From: Tenrec ecaudatus
Lineage: Eukaryota > Chordata > Mammalia > Afrosoricida > Tenrecidae
Length of the DNA: 64,000 nucleotides
Assembly: GCF_050624435.1 (NCBI RefSeq)
Contig: NC_134537.1
Location: 123,914,086 to 123,978,085 of the forward strand
Direction: 5' to 3'
Each line of letters opens with the position of its first letter. Positions within the stretch are counted from its first letter, which is position 1. Below are positions 35,225 through 47,319 of this stretch, piece by piece. Both the position numbers and the translations under genes were made by a program. Under the pieces are notes generated by a model. It saw only the letters and a list, made by a program, of their open reading frames with translations. It was not told the origin of the DNA and did no database searches.

Positions 35225-35620
35225 TTTAAGTCTTTGTGGTGGTGGTAGTGGGCTACACACAGAGCTGCTAACTAAACACAAGACCCAAAGTTTGAACCCA
35301 CCAGCCACTCCATGGGAGAAAAATGAGGCAGTCTACTTCCATAAAGATTTAAAGTCTCCAAAATAATAATCTATAAATTATCAGGGTTTATGCGGGAGGG
35401 GGGAGCAGGGAGGGAGGGGGAAAAAAAGAGGACTTGATGCAAAGGGCTTACGTGGAGAGCAAATGCTTTGAAAATGATTAGGGCAAAGAATGTACAGATG
35501 TACTTTATACAATTGATGTATGTATATGTATGGATTGTGATAAGAGTTGTATGAGCCCCTAATAAAATGTTTTTTAAAAAATGATTTAAAGTCTCAAAAA
35601 CCCACAGGGGCCATTCTCTA
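35225..35620 (+). repeat. SINE interrupted by a short L1
   Basis: Left part to 35358 (GCTGCTAACTAAACACAAG, GTTTGAACCCACCAGCCACT, GAGGCAGTCTACTTCCATAA). Right part from 35583 (GATTTAAAGTCTCAAAAACC, CACAGGGGCC). The L1 stub lies between. Confidence 0.82.
35359..35582 (+). mobile_element. short L1 3' end inserted in a SINE, with target-site duplication
   Basis: A 224-bp fragment of the L1 tail ending CCCCTAATAAAATGTTTTTT. It is bounded by the 13-bp direct repeat GATTTAAAGTCTC at 35346-35358 and 35583-35595. The repeat belongs to the SINE it interrupts, so the order of insertion is clear. Confidence 0.85.
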
Positions 35621-35629
35621 ATGATTTAC

Positions 35630-35905
35630 TATACCGGGAATAACACAGTCAAGAGGAATGACATTTCCTTCATTGTCAGAAAGGAGCTTGCTAAATCTTC
35701 AGGTCTAATGCATCGGATTACATCTATCTGCCTCCAAGGAGATCCAGTCAATCCAGCGACTATTCAACTTTATGCACCAACCAAAGAGCTAATGATGAAG
35801 AAATTGAATTCTACCAGCTTTAGTCAGACATTGATCAAATATGCAATCAAGATGCACTGGTAGTTATTGATGATTGGGATGCAAAAGTTAGAATCAATGT
35901 ACCTG
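35630..35905 (+). mobile_element. RTE (BovB-like) endonuclease-domain fragment
   Basis: A broken open stretch encodes RITSICLQGDPVNPATIQLY followed by APTKE, the AP-endonuclease core (LQ-N-V--T-IQVYAPT) of RTE elements. Both ends are truncated, and an L1 end follows immediately. Confidence 0.65.
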
Positions 35906-35924
35906 TCATTTTTAAGATTCTTTT

Positions 35925-36690
35925 TTTTAACCTTTTTTTAATTATTAAATACTTTTATTGGGGGCTCTTACATCTCCCATCACAATCCATACATTCATCT
36001 ATTGTGTCAAACACATTTGTACATATGTTACCATCATCATTTTCTTTTTTTAATCGTTTTATTGGGGGCTCATACAACTCTTATCAGAATCCACACATAC
36101 ATCAGTTGTGTAAAGCACATGTGTACACATTCATTTCCATCATTATTCTCAAAACAGTTGCTCTGCACTTAAGCCCCTGGCACCAGGTCTTCATCTCCCT
36201 CCCTACTCCCCCTTCCCTCATGAACCATTAATTATTATTTTGTCATATCTTGACCTGTCTGACGTCTTCCTTCACCCACTTTTCTGTTGTCCGTCCCCCA
36301 GGGAGGAGGTCACATGTAGATTCTTGTAATCGGTTCCCCCTTTCCAACCCACCCTCCCAGTATTGCCACTCACACCACTGGTCCTGAAGGTGTCATCTGC
36401 CCTGCTTTTCCAGTTCCTATCTGTATAGTGTACATCCTTTGTTCTAGGCAGACTTGCAAGGTAGAATTGGGATCATGGTAGTGGGGAGGGGGGCGGGGGG
36501 AGCATTGAGGAGCTAGAGGAAAGTTGCATTTTTCATTGTTGCCACATCACACCCTGACTGACTCGTCTCCTCCCCGAGACCCCTCTGTAAGGGGATGTCC
36601 AGTGGCCCACAGATGGGCTTTGGGTCTCCACTCCGCACTCCTCCCTCATTCACTGTGGTAAGATTTTCATCTAAGATTCTTAATGCCGGT
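35925..36690 (-). mobile_element. two abutting L1 3' ends
   Basis: A first stub (35925-36045) opens with TTTTATTGGGGGCTCTTAC and stops at ACCATCATCATTTTC. A second opens at about 36050 with TCGTTTTATTGGGGGCTCAT and runs to about 36690. Both are reverse copies of the same tail. Confidence 0.8.
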
Positions 36691-36694
36691 TTTT

Positions 36695-38285
36695 ATTCCT
36701 TTCTCGTTTTCAGACTGTTTGAATGATAGAATTGCTTCTTTTCTTACCCGTGCAATGTGGCTTTTTAAAAAAAAATAATTTTCCTGTTTTCATTTTTATT
36801 TCTCAGATGTATCCATTCTATTGTTCAGCTATTTTGGTTTAGCTGTTTTTATTAGCAAGTGAGCACTTCACCATTTTGCTACCAGGGCTCCTGGTTTAGC
36901 TGTTTTTATGGTTACTATTTTTGCCTTTTGTTTCCATGGTATGTCTTATGTTGCTAATGGCTCTCAGAACATTCCTTTGACTAATTTTAAATAACTACAC
37001 CATCAGTTCTAAAAAAGACAGTTCTCCAGTGTCTTGTGACTGCAGACTGTGAGCTTACTTTCCTTGGGGCTCTCGGCTTTCCTCTCAGCCAGTGAGTGTA
37101 GGTGCAGGCTAAGCCAGGCCCCATCACTTCCCAGGAGTTCAGGGTGGGGAGTTGGTTGGACCGATGTTAGGAAACTTTAGTCGCTCACCCCACAAAACAT
37201 GGCTTGCCAGGACTTCACCCTCTGCCCTTCAGAAGTGAGCAGCCTGAAGAGCAGATACTCTTGGAATGTCATCCTCCACGCCTGAGTGTTTGGCAGAGGA
37301 AAATGAGGCATCAGTTACCAAAGTTGGTTGGTTTTTCCCTCCAGGATTTCTTTCTGGTGTTCACACAGCCCTGGCTTCGCTCTTGAGGGCACGGGGATAG
37401 AGGTCCACATTGCTGCAGGTGCTGGGGTTATTGTGGGAAGCAAAACCGAAGTCTGCCGCAAGCGGGGCTTCTCTTATTTATGATTATCCCTTACAGCCAG
37501 GCTACAGCCAGCAGACTTCAAGCAGTTCTAACCTATGCCCCCTCAGACCTCAGTTACTTTGTACATCTTTCCCTCCATTTTCTCTGTCTCCATGCTTCAC
37601 TGTAGGAAGTGTCACTTTAGTCATCATGCTATATGTCTCAAAGCCACTTTCTGCACAAGTGGATGGAAAAGTTCTGACATATCTCTCAGTTTCCTAGGGC
37701 GCTGTCACGAAGTGCCCCAGGCTTACTGTCTTCACTCAGTAGAAATGCATTGCCTCCCAGTTCTGTGGCCTCTGTTGTTGTTAGGGGGCCACTGAGTCCG
37801 TTCCAAGTCCAAGTCCATGTACAACAGTGCGGCACGCGGCCTGGGCGGCACCATCCTTGCAGTTGCCGCCACGCTGGAGTGGGTGACGACTGCAGCTTCC
37901 GTGTCAGTCCTCCTCCATGATGGGCTTCCTCTCTCTTCACCGACCCTCCACCTTACTAAGTGTGATGCCCCTTTCAGGGACTGAGCTCTCGATAAAGCCT
38001 CACCCTCCTCAAGTCTAAGGGGCATTCGACCAATTTGTTCTTCTGGCAGCCCATGCAGAAGTGCAAGTTCTGGATATTGACGGACCCATGCGTTCTTCAA
38101 GATTCTCCTTTCCTCCGAGCTCCTGGTAGCCCAAGGCGTTCCCGGGCTTGCTCTTGTAGATGCTCCATTCTTGCCCCCAGAGCGCTTCCTCCTGTGCTTC
38201 TGTCTCTTCTTCTCTATAAGGACACCATCAGTCATACAGTATTAAAATTGGAATTTTTTCATTCGGGAATTTTTTCCCCTTAAAT
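36695..38285. other. CENPU intron stretch, nothing recognised
   Basis: Unique-looking intron sequence between L1 copies. A minus-strand frame of 167 codons (37732-38235) has low-complexity Arg/Glu-rich content and no recognisable motif. Confidence 0.45.
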
Positions 38286-38289
38286 TCAA

Positions 38290-38910
38290 GTTGTAAACAG
38301 TTATATCTACATTCTTTCTAAAGTTCAATTTTTGATTTTGAGATAATTGTAGATTCACATGCAACTGTAAGAAAAATGCAGACAGGTCTCTAGTCTTCAG
38401 GCAGCTTCCCGGTGGTGGCCCCTCACAATTAGGACACACACGGGCGGTGGTGCCATCCACCGACCTCCATGAGCATTCCCACTCTACTGGTGTTCTCTTG
38501 TGGCACTTAGTTCTGTGCTGATTTCTCGCATGTGTGGGTGTGTGTCTCCACCACTAGTCAGGATGCTGAAGTGCCCACGCCCCAGGGACCCCTGTGCTAT
38601 AATGACAGTGACCTTTCCATAAGCCTCCCTGCTGCCCCTACCCCACTGCCCTAACTTAGCCCCTGGTAAGCTCATCACTTCAGCCTAGCTCTAATTCTGT
38701 CATTTCAAGATTGTTGTACAAATGGAGTAATATAATGTGTAGCTGTTTGGAAGTGGCTTTTTATTTTTACTCAGTGTAATTGCCTGGAGGTGCCTCGAAG
38801 GTGTTGGGTTTATCTGTTGTTTGTAGTCTGTGGTGTAGGTGTTAGCAGTTTGTTGACTCATTCACCCGTTGGCTACCTGACACATACTGGGAGACTTACT
38901 ACTCTCAGCC
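38290..38910 (-). mobile_element. old L1 3' region
   Basis: Contains GAGATAATTGTAGATTCACATGC, GGAGTAATATAATGTGTAGC and CATTCACCCGTTGG-like blocks known from ancient mammalian L1 3' regions read in reverse. It is much more diverged than the afrotherian L1 copies. The family is assigned from memory of such motifs. Confidence 0.5.
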
Positions 38911-39516
38911 CCAAGGCCGTGTGTGAAATGATGTATCCTGCAGTGCGCAGGCCAGAGGTAGGGTTCTAGCTGCTGTCTTCTGCGCAGTCCTAGTAGGACT
39001 GCCATTCAGCTACGCACGTGAGCTGGATTTCTACAACCAGAGCTTGCTCCCCAGTTTCCTCCTCTCAGTGACAGCGGACCTGAGCCCACTTCTTTGGGTC
39101 AGGTTTATGCTTTCTGCAGGGCTGGAGAGTTGATTGTTGGCTACGTAGCCGACAGTCCAAACATGTAGCAAGCACTGAGAGCAGGGATAAGAGCCTTGTC
39201 AGTCGTTGGACCAAGCAGCAGCACAGGGTCTGTGTTGGAAGGCATTTCAACATGAATTGGTGTCGCTTGTGGCCATGGCCTGTGTCAGAGAGTGAAGATG
39301 AGAACATACCAGACAGTCATTGGAAAAATATTTCCTCTTTTTGTTTTGCCGAGACATGCTTCCAGTACGTTGTCCTCCTCAGAGATGCAGACTAAGCATT
39401 GCCCTCTTAAATATTTTAAATGCCATGCATCGATTGTGTGTGTGTGTGTGTACATTAAGCAAATGAAGCACCTTGCAGAATCCTTTTAAGTAACTTTTTT
39501 CTTTTTTTTTACTCAG

Positions 39517-39595
39517 ACAAAGAATAAAATCTAGCGTGTGTAAGGAAGCCATCCACAGATTCTACTCTACCGTTAAAGACGACCTCATCAAAATG
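39517..39595 (+). CDS. CENPU: CENPU exon 9
   Basis: The exon follows a long pyrimidine tract ending ACTCAG and stops at AAAATG|GTAAAC. It encodes QRIKSSVCKEAIHRFYSTVK and DDLIKM, matching the human QRIESKVCKAAIATFYVNVKEQFIKM. It lies about 7.8 kb after exon 8, an intron expanded by L1, RTE and SINE insertions. Confidence 0.95.
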
Positions 39596-39796
39596 GTAAA
39601 CTCATGGACATAAATGTGTCGGCCAATTTTTTTTATTTGCTAATCCTATAATGCTGTAGGAAAGCTGGCCTTTGCTGGCAGGCTGTCAGTGGTCTCCTGA
39701 TGCTGATGTAAATGACACGTGACATGTTACAGTAGTTACATTGTATGTGCCTTTAATTTTGAAAAGCACATGCAAATACGTGTTTGTTTTGTGTAG

Positions 39797-39844
39797 ATTA
39801 ACGAGGTCCAGAAGCTGAGAACCCTGAAAAGGACAAATGTGAAG
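39797..39844 (+). CDS. CENPU: CENPU exon 10
   Basis: A 48-bp phase-0 exon after TTTGTGTAG, ending AAG|GTAAAC. It encodes INEVQKLRTLKRTNVK, aligned with human LKESQMLTNLKRKNAK. The TLKR/NLKR core and helical character are kept. Confidence 0.93.
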
Positions 39845-39994
39845 GTAAACGATTTCTGTGTGGACGTGCAGTCAGACGGCAGGGGTGGGTGGGAGTGAGG
39901 CAGACGACACGGGCAAGGGTGGGAGCAGCGCGGACTTCGCGCATCTGCAGGAGGAGGTGCTCTACTGCTCACTGTGACACGTTCCCAAGGAGCC

Positions 39995-40145
39995 CTGGTG
40001 GTGGGACCGAGTTAGACACCGGGCTGTTAACTGACAGGTTTGACCCCAACATCTACTTCTCCCGTAGGGATTGACAGCATTGGAAACACCGTGGAGCAGT
40101 TCCGCTCTGTCCCACACGGTCATTAGGAGGCAGAGCTGACTCGGC
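39995..40145 (+). repeat. SINE
   Basis: GCCCTGGTGGTGGGACCGAG, CTGTTAACTGACAGGTTTGA and GCATTGGAAACACCGTGGAG, ending TGACTCGGCGGCACC. It follows CENPU exon 10 by about 150 bp. Confidence 0.7.
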
Positions 40146-40467
40146 GGCACCGGGTTTACATGGGTCCCAAACATCAAGGCTGATTTTTTTATTTACTCCT
40201 GGGTCCATCTGCCCTAGGAACACTGGCATTTGCTGGCAGTGGTCTCCTGATGGTGATGTAATGACATGTGACATGTAACAATCGTCACGTTATATGTGCC
40301 TTTAATTGTGAAAAATACATGCAAATGTTTATTTTGTGTAGATTCCTAACACCATGCGACATTAACTACGCTCATCTCGTTGTGGTGCCCGCACACCGCC
40401 ACGAGTGCTTCCCAGGTGCTTGCCCTAACGGAACGCGGCAGCATTGGACAGTTGTCGTCAGATTTTC

Positions 40468-40620
40468 ATGGAGCCCTGTGGCATAGTGGTTGTATGGGGT
40501 CAGCAGTTCAAAGCCACCAGCCAGCTCTGGGGGTGAAAACAAAGCTTTGTAAAGAGTTACCATTTTGGAAACTCGGGGGCAGCCCTCCCCTGTTAGAATT
40601 GACTCAGGATGGTGAGGTTT
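40468..40620 (+). repeat. SINE
   Basis: GGAGCCCTGTGGCATAGTGG, GGGTCAGCAGTTCAAAGCC, AAAGAGTTACCATTTTGGAA and TTGACTCAGGATGGTGAGG. Confidence 0.72.
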
Positions 40621-41389
40621 GAGCCAGCATTGTAATTGATTGATGTGGTGGGTGCTGTAAATGTCAGCTAAGGCACAGGGACCTAATCGTCTTTGCTTCT
40701 TAAAGCTGCTCAGATGTCAAAATAAGGGTTTTTTGAGCACAGATGGGGGGAGTCAGGCCCTTTGTTTCCAACATTGACCTAGAAGTGGCTGTCAAGGCCA
40801 AATGACTCCATTGATGAGTATCACACTGCTTGGTGATGGCTTTTGTGGATGTCAGAAAGCTAAACTCCCCAGAGAACTGTCCCAGGTCAGAGGACAACTA
40901 GGGACAAAACCTCGATTAGTGGCCAGGAGACTTCCTTTCGAGCCCTGGGCTGCTGCTGGCGTGTTGCCCCCCTGACGGACCCTATAAATGTGGGTGGAAA
41001 GCAGTGAGCTCGGCCACAGCTATAGAACCACCGCAGGGCCCTCGCTGTGTGGATCCGGGACTGAAGGGCGTGTCCGCTGCGGCTAATAGAGAGGTGGGTT
41101 CGAGGTGTGTAGTTTTCTCTCAGTGGTTCTAAGCCTTTGTATTCGCACTCTCAAGCTCTAAGTGAGCGTTTGATGGTGTTGCTTATAAGGAACGGTCTGA
41201 ATATCCAGCAGTAGGATATTGGCTAGTCAATGAAAGTGATGGCTAAGATAGTGAAGTTTTTGATGTTGAGATGTTCTCCTTGGACCAAAGCATTCCCGGC
41301 TTCCACATTTAATGTGACCCAGATCAGGTCTAGCTAGGAAGACCTTTAAAATCGTCATGAGGTAGAAATGCCTGCTATTCTTTTCGCAG

Positions 41390-41565
41390 CCTCACTGCCA
41401 GCCACGGCAACCCTATAGGGCAGAGTATATCCCTTTGGGATTCTGAAATATAAATATTTATGGAAAGGGGCAGCCTCATCTTTCCTCCTCAGAGTGGCTA
41501 GTGCGTTTGAACTGCTGGCCTATGGTTAGAAGCTGTCTTCCCTGCTAGACCAAAGCTCTGTGATG
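41390..41565 (-). repeat. SINE
   Basis: Reverse copy: CAACCCTATAGGGCAGAGTA, GGGGCAGCCTCATCTTTCCT and GTGGCTAGTGCGTTTGAAC. It lies about 90 bp upstream of CENPU exon 11. Confidence 0.7.
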
Positions 41566-41653
41566 GTCAAGAAGCTCTTCGCTGCTGTGTCTCTTAGACA
41601 CGGCAGTGCTCAAACACTGGCACAATTAACCGAGGCGTCATTGTGTCACGTAG

Positions 41654-41715
41654 ATGATTTCGGCTATTGAAAAGAAAAGGCAGCGTCTGATTGAAGCCCA
41701 GAATGAACTGCTTCG
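41654..41715 (+). CDS. CENPU: CENPU exon 11
   Basis: The exon follows TGTCACGTAG and ends CTTCG|GTAAGA. It encodes MISAIEKKRQRLIEAQNELL with an Arg completed by the next exon, nearly identical to human MISDIEKKRQRMIEVQDELLR. This is part of the coiled-coil region. Confidence 0.95.
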
Positions 41716-43384
41716 GTAAGATGGGATCTGAATTTATGGTATAAAATTGAGTGCCATTTGGGAGTAATGGGTTGATGTGCTGTAGTTAAATCCCCTAGCT
41801 TTGGATATCCATGAAGAAGGTTATGCTGCCTAGTTGTAAAACCTTGATCAAAAGAGAATTCAGTAGTCCTCTTGTGCCAGCAGTGTCTGGACTCTGGCCT
41901 GAGAGGCAGCGTACATGTATGATTGAATGCACCGGTTGTAGAACCTGCCTCTTGCGACTGTGCGACCTTGGGCGAGCAAACCTCCCTGACCCTCAGAGTC
42001 CTCATCTGTAAGATGAGCCTAACAGTAACACCTGCCACCTCATGTGTTCTGATGGCATATAAGAAGCGCTATGTCTGTGTTAATCACCCTTTTTTAATGA
42101 GATCGGTGAACCCCTTGCTAAAAGCTGGGCCAGGAGAAATTCCCAGGCCTCCCAAGCCAGAGCTGCCCCTGTGTCTGTGAGAGAAATCGGAACACACACT
42201 ACCAGCCTGTTGAGCAGGCTGTAGGTCTGTCTTAGAGTTCTCCTGGGAGGCCCAGCAGTCATGAGAGCTGGAGCGTGGCTAGTTGCACAGTAGCCATCGA
42301 CTTTCGCTCCGCCAGGGCCAGCTGTAACATCCCTGGGCTACACAATCATCATCACCTGAAAAGACGGTGTGAAACCAAGCGTAACTTCTAGAGATTGCCA
42401 CAGGAATTTAGAGAAAGGAGAGATTGGTTCTCTGGTCCATTGGTCTTCATATCTCACCTGTAAATGGGTGTTGGCCCATGATCAGGTTCACTGACCCAGG
42501 CCAGAATAAGAAACAAAGGCAATATAATGCCTAACACAGAAAAGCTTTCGGAGTGCCAGACACAGTCCTAAATTACTTTGTGTGTTAACCCATTCGTCAT
42601 CACGATAATCCTGTGAGGTAGCTATACAGTAAGAGCTGGTTTAGTAGAATTTTCATCAGCATTGAGACCACTGACATGTTTTAAAGAGCAGCCTCTCTTG
42701 TTCCTTTTCTGGGTGTGATTTTAGAAGTTGAGAAGCCTATTCAGAAAGGCATAGGAGGAGAAACATGTGATCTGTCATTATCTTAGACATGAAATCCCAA
42801 CCCAGGATGGTAGCTTACACACTTAGGAGGCAGCGGCAGGGTCTGATGGCAGCTCCTTCTCAGAGTGCTGGGTTTATTTCAAGAACTCCTAAAATTGACT
42901 TACAAAGTTACAACACTAGATTAGTTCTTTTTTTCTACCGTTATCTGAGAAAATAAAATACTGGCAGTCCTCCTCACCCCCACCACTCGAATCCCTTGCA
43001 CTTTAAAAAATGGATCCATGGAAGTGTCGAGATCCTGTCCTGTCCAGTGTTTCGCACAGGCTCGGAGTCCCAAGGAGCACTTGATGCGTGGTGGCGTGTT
43101 GCAGCGCTGAAGCATTGGATGCTTGACAAACTGACGGGTGTTTTTACAGCAAAGGCACTGAGAAGACGGTGAACATTTTCGCCTGATTGGTGACACCAGA
43201 GGCCCTCTTCCTGTTCATTGTCCACCTCTGACGAGGCCAAGACAACTCGTTGCCTCCTGGGACCCATGACTCGGGAGAACAGAGGCTTGCATTTGCAGTG
43301 CATTCTCCAAAGGAGCTTCTTAAAAGATTGCACAGTTGGCCAGGCCCACGTGGGCCTAAGTGGATGAGAGCCGGCTGGGACAAG

Positions 43385-44183
43385 ATGGCGCAGAGGGCGG
43401 TGCAGGCTGTGCACCGAGAAGCAGGGGTGTTGGGGTTATGCATCGGTGGGTTGGTTGATGATGTAAGGAGTGACTCAAGATATGCACACACTGGAACTAA
43501 AGAGCCAGCCCTTGGTGAAAAGGTTGACACTGAGAAGATTGTTCACATTCATTTTGTCATCATCACACAATGTTCTCATAAGAGGAGGGACTGAGTGGAG
43601 ATTTCTCCAGAGCAGTTGTGGGTGGCTTCAATAGAAGCAGAGAGGTTGGCTGAGCTCACAGGTCTCCCCATGAGAGTTGTGGGCTGGTACCATTCCCATC
43701 TTTGTATAACTGTTTGGCCTTCTCATGTTGATGCTTGCACACAAGCCATGTACCAGATGATGGACCAAGGATTTGTTGGGCTGGTTTTTACCTGTTTCGT
43801 TGAAGATAGAAACACCAAGACTGGCTGGCTGCTCTACACTTGCTTCCACAGGAGCTCGGAATATGAGAGCACTGAAATTCCAATGCACATTGTGCCTCAT
43901 GTCACCATTGGGAAAGTGTGCCTTGAATCAGCAGTGGAGTAACTCAAGATCCTGTGCCAGCAGGAGCAGCATGCATATTGAAGTACCCAAAGCCTTATAC
44001 ATCTGGACTCAGTAACCAAGATCCATAATGGTTCCATGTTTGCCAAGAACCTGTGCAGTCAGATGTCAGCAGTCAGTGGGCCTCCTGCAGTGGTTGGAGG
44101 ATAGACCGGGGCAAATCCAACAGCATTTGCAAGCGTTGCAAAAAGAAAAAGAGCTTATGCAAGAACTTTCTCGCCTGGAATAA
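43385..44183 (+). pseudogene. BRCC3: processed BRCC3 (BRCC36) pseudogene
   Basis: An intronless copy of the mRNA for BRCC36, a JAMM/MPN+ lysine-63 deubiquitinase of the BRCA1-A and BRISC complexes. The match starts at ATGGCGCAGAGG and runs to TAA at 44181. It is disrupted by a deletion after the first ten codons, an in-frame TGA at 43592 where the parent has CGA (a CpG-decay change), a TAA at 43940, and later indels. The central open frame keeps the zinc-binding JAMM pattern HSHxxxxxxxSHVD. It lies in sense in CENPU intron 11-12 and shows no sign of being coding. Loss of all introns marks retrotransposition by L1 machinery. Confidence 0.92.
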
Positions 44184-44379
44184 GGCAGGAGATGAAAGAG
44201 GAAAGACTAAACACCCGCTTGTAAAAGTAATAATACACTGAATCAATTTTGAAGACTTAGAAAGCTTGAGGACTCATAGTAATAGGCCAACTTCCAGGCC
44301 ACAGTAATCAAGGCGGTGCTGTATTTTCAGAAGATGGAGGCACGGAAAGAGACGTGAACAAGTATGCCCAGGTAATTCT

Positions 44380-45185
44380 GACAATGGTGCAGAGCACTTC
44401 AATAGAATAGAATTAGCCTTTTGGACATGTGGGTATCCATACACGCAAGCATTGAGAGTGTGACTTCAACCTCAAGCTCCTCCTTTTTTACAAAATGTAA
44501 CTCACAATGTACCGTGAACATAAATGCAAGTTACCAAACATTCAGAGAGAAATAACGGCAGGAAACCCTCAGAAGCTAAGCTCGGGAGAGCGATGGGCTC
44601 CTTGCCATCAGATTGCCTGAACCCCAAAGCATTGACGTCTTAGACTCCATCAAAATTAAAATGGTTGCTTGTGAAGAACTAAAGAAAATGAAAAGACAAG
44701 CTGCAATTTTAGGGAGCTTGTAGACAAACCTTACATGTTTCTGACCCATGCTGAAAAATAGAATGTTTAAAACTTCCAATCCAAAAGGTCAGGAATTGGA
44801 CAGAAGACAGGAACAAGTAGTTGATAAGTGGCGAAGAAACACGGGGAAAGGTGTTGGATACCATTGGTCCGCAGGGAAATAAATAATATCACAGTACGGT
44901 AACATTACAGATCTATCAGAGTGGCTACAGGGAGAGAATAATTGTTAAAGTCAAATGCTGTTGAATTTTGAGCAGAAACATTTGCCCTATCAAAACTGGA
45001 TAGATCCCATGGCCCTGTTGGCAACGGGAAACTGTAAAGCCGCTCTAGAAGAGTCTGGAAATGTCTTACACGTACCCCTGTAATTACCCTCCTTCATGTG
45101 GCTGGCTCTCAGTCGATGGAAAGCCTGTATCTGCAATAGAAAGCGATGCGGGAATGTTTGTAACTGCTTTCCCACCATTGGGCTT
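44380..45185 (+). mobile_element. old L1 fragment, ORF2 end and 3' UTR
   Basis: Carries degenerate matches to the conserved end of L1 ORF2 (GACTCCATCAAAATTAAAA near 44646, then GAAAATGAAAAGACAAGCTG) and to the following stretch with CAACGGGAAACTGTAAAGCC. It is broken by stops and follows the BRCC3 pseudogene. Confidence 0.6.
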
Positions 45186-45364
45186 TAACTTGAAATCTAG
45201 AGGCATTCACATATTCTTATAATGATCGTTTACGAGCCAAAGAAATCTGCGATCATCTACGCCATATCCCCTATTTTGCATATTCACTCACTGCACTCAA
45301 TCTCATACACTTTTGTACTTTATTATACTTCTTTGTTTTGGGGGGATATGTTTTTTTTTTTAAG

Positions 45365-45521
45365 GTTGGAACCACAGCTGGAGCAGCTCCAAACAAAATA
45401 CAAAGAGCTTAAGGAGCGAAAATCTTCCCTTATGAGTGCAGCATCCTTCTTATCTGACTTACAGCAGCTTCACCAGGGTTACTCAGCTGTTCCAGAAAAA
45501 GAACCAGACACCACGCCAACG
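45365..45521 (+). CDS. CENPU: CENPU exon 12
   Basis: The exon follows a poly-T tract ending TTTAAG and stops at ACG|GTCAGT. It encodes 52 residues beginning [20 protein letters not shown] and including [20 protein letters not shown]. Human has LEPQLKQLQTKYDELKERKS at the same place. Leucines recur every three to four residues, as expected for a coiled coil. It ends in phase 0. Confidence 0.95.
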
Positions 45522-45524
45522 GTC

Positions 45525-47315
45525 AGTGCTTTCACTGGGTTTCAGGGCATAGATGTTGCTCCCCGTAAAGCAGCACCACTGCACCCCAGGGCTACAGCCG
45601 TGCTGTTCTAGCGAGAGACATAGTGAAGACCGGAGGGGGCTAGAGAACCACCCGGAATAGTGGTCGTACGTTCTCATCATAACCATGCTGAGGCCACTTC
45701 TGAAGTGAACTCTGACCTCTCTCACTCTGTCTAGCCCATGCACCTCTAGCTTGAGCACCTCTGAAAAAAAAGGGGGTGGTGGTGAACCATCGATGGCAGG
45801 TGCTGTTTTAGAAGTTGAGAAGTCTAGGTGAAAGGCACACAGTACCGGGAAATATGATATATTCTTACTTTAATGTCAGTTGCTTCTGGATTATTCCTAC
45901 AGTTTGTTGCCTTGTGACATCCAGCACAAATTGAGATTTAAGCAATTGGAAAAAATTATACATACTTATATATTTTACTATTGTCATAAATGTCATGTAT
46001 GTTCATGCCCTGATGCTAACCAAAAGGCAGGCAATTTGAACTGGGAGAGAAAACCTGGCGTCTGCTCCGTGAAGATTACAGCCTGGGAAACCCCCTGCTG
46101 GTCATCCTGAGTGGCTGTGATCCTGCGTCCACTGGACAGCACATGGTGCACCATGTGTACCGGTGTGTGAGAATATAAACATTCACACATGCACACGTCC
46201 CTGGAGCTGTTTCTTCACTCCCAACTTAAACTTTACGCTTTTGACATTACCCTGAAAATTAAGTCTCTTAAGCAGACGAGAACTGGAAATAAAAATGGTT
46301 TTTAAATTTTTAAAATATAATACTACCCAACTAGTCTAGCACTATTGAAAAGGGATTTGGGATGACTTTTTGTAATGGATGACAATTTTGTAATGAGTTG
46401 AGAGTAGCACTGGTTGAGTTTGTAAATAACAGCTTTGGTAAACACCAAGCATACTGAACCTACTTTGTTTAGAGCCCACTAACACCTATTCTTTGCCTGT
46501 TGGACTGCTAATGAAGCAGCCTTCCCGTTTGCCTCAGTCTGTGGTATTTGGGTGTACGCCTTTCCTCTTGTCCTGAACTACCAACGCAGCACCAAACGTT
46601 AGTTCGTGGCCCTTCCAGAGGACAGATGCCCAGTGGCTCTCAGATGTTTCTGAAAAGTGAATTGTGTAGCATCCCATTCCATGGGTGATAGTCCTGGTCT
46701 GGCAAACAGTCACAGGCGTGCGCAGCATGATACAGTTTTGTGACGCGGAAAGCTGTAAAACAGTCGCCCTCAGCCACGGGTTGCAACAGGAAGAAATGAA
46801 AGAAGCCGCAGGAAGGTCAGCTGGGTTAGTGACTTCAAAACCAAGAGTTGGATTTGGCGTTCCAAGTCCGTGGGTTTATATTGTCATGTTTGTCTTTTAG
46901 CCCCACCACGGGACGGGCAACCTGTAGACAGTAAAATGGTCTCCACAGTAAACCATTTTCCTAGATGGGGCTTTTTGTCTCTAAACCTAGTGTGTTCTAT
47001 TCTCCCTGCTCTATCAAGAAAAGCAAACCCGCCTTACACTTTGGTTTCAAAAGAGACGAGATGAGCAGACGTCACACTGTACCACAGTCTGTCCCAGGAA
47101 AGGCTTGCTTTACCTAACTCCGCAGTGAGAAGCCCAGCTGGGCTGTGCAGAGCAGGTCCTGCCACATCTGTGTGTGATCAGTTTGTCCTAAGGAAAATAG
47201 ATGACAGCTAGTTTTCACAATGGTCTTCATTTAAACAGAAGCGCTAATGAACCATAAGATTCTGCTGTTTAGAAGACATACTGTTGGGTGCTAACCTAAA
47301 TGCAATGCTTTCCCC
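45525..47315. other. last CENPU intron, little recognised
   Basis: Intron between the coiled-coil exon and the terminal exon. Mostly unique sequence with no clear SINE or L1, and no RNA gene seen. Confidence 0.4.
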
Positions 47316-47319
47316 CCAG

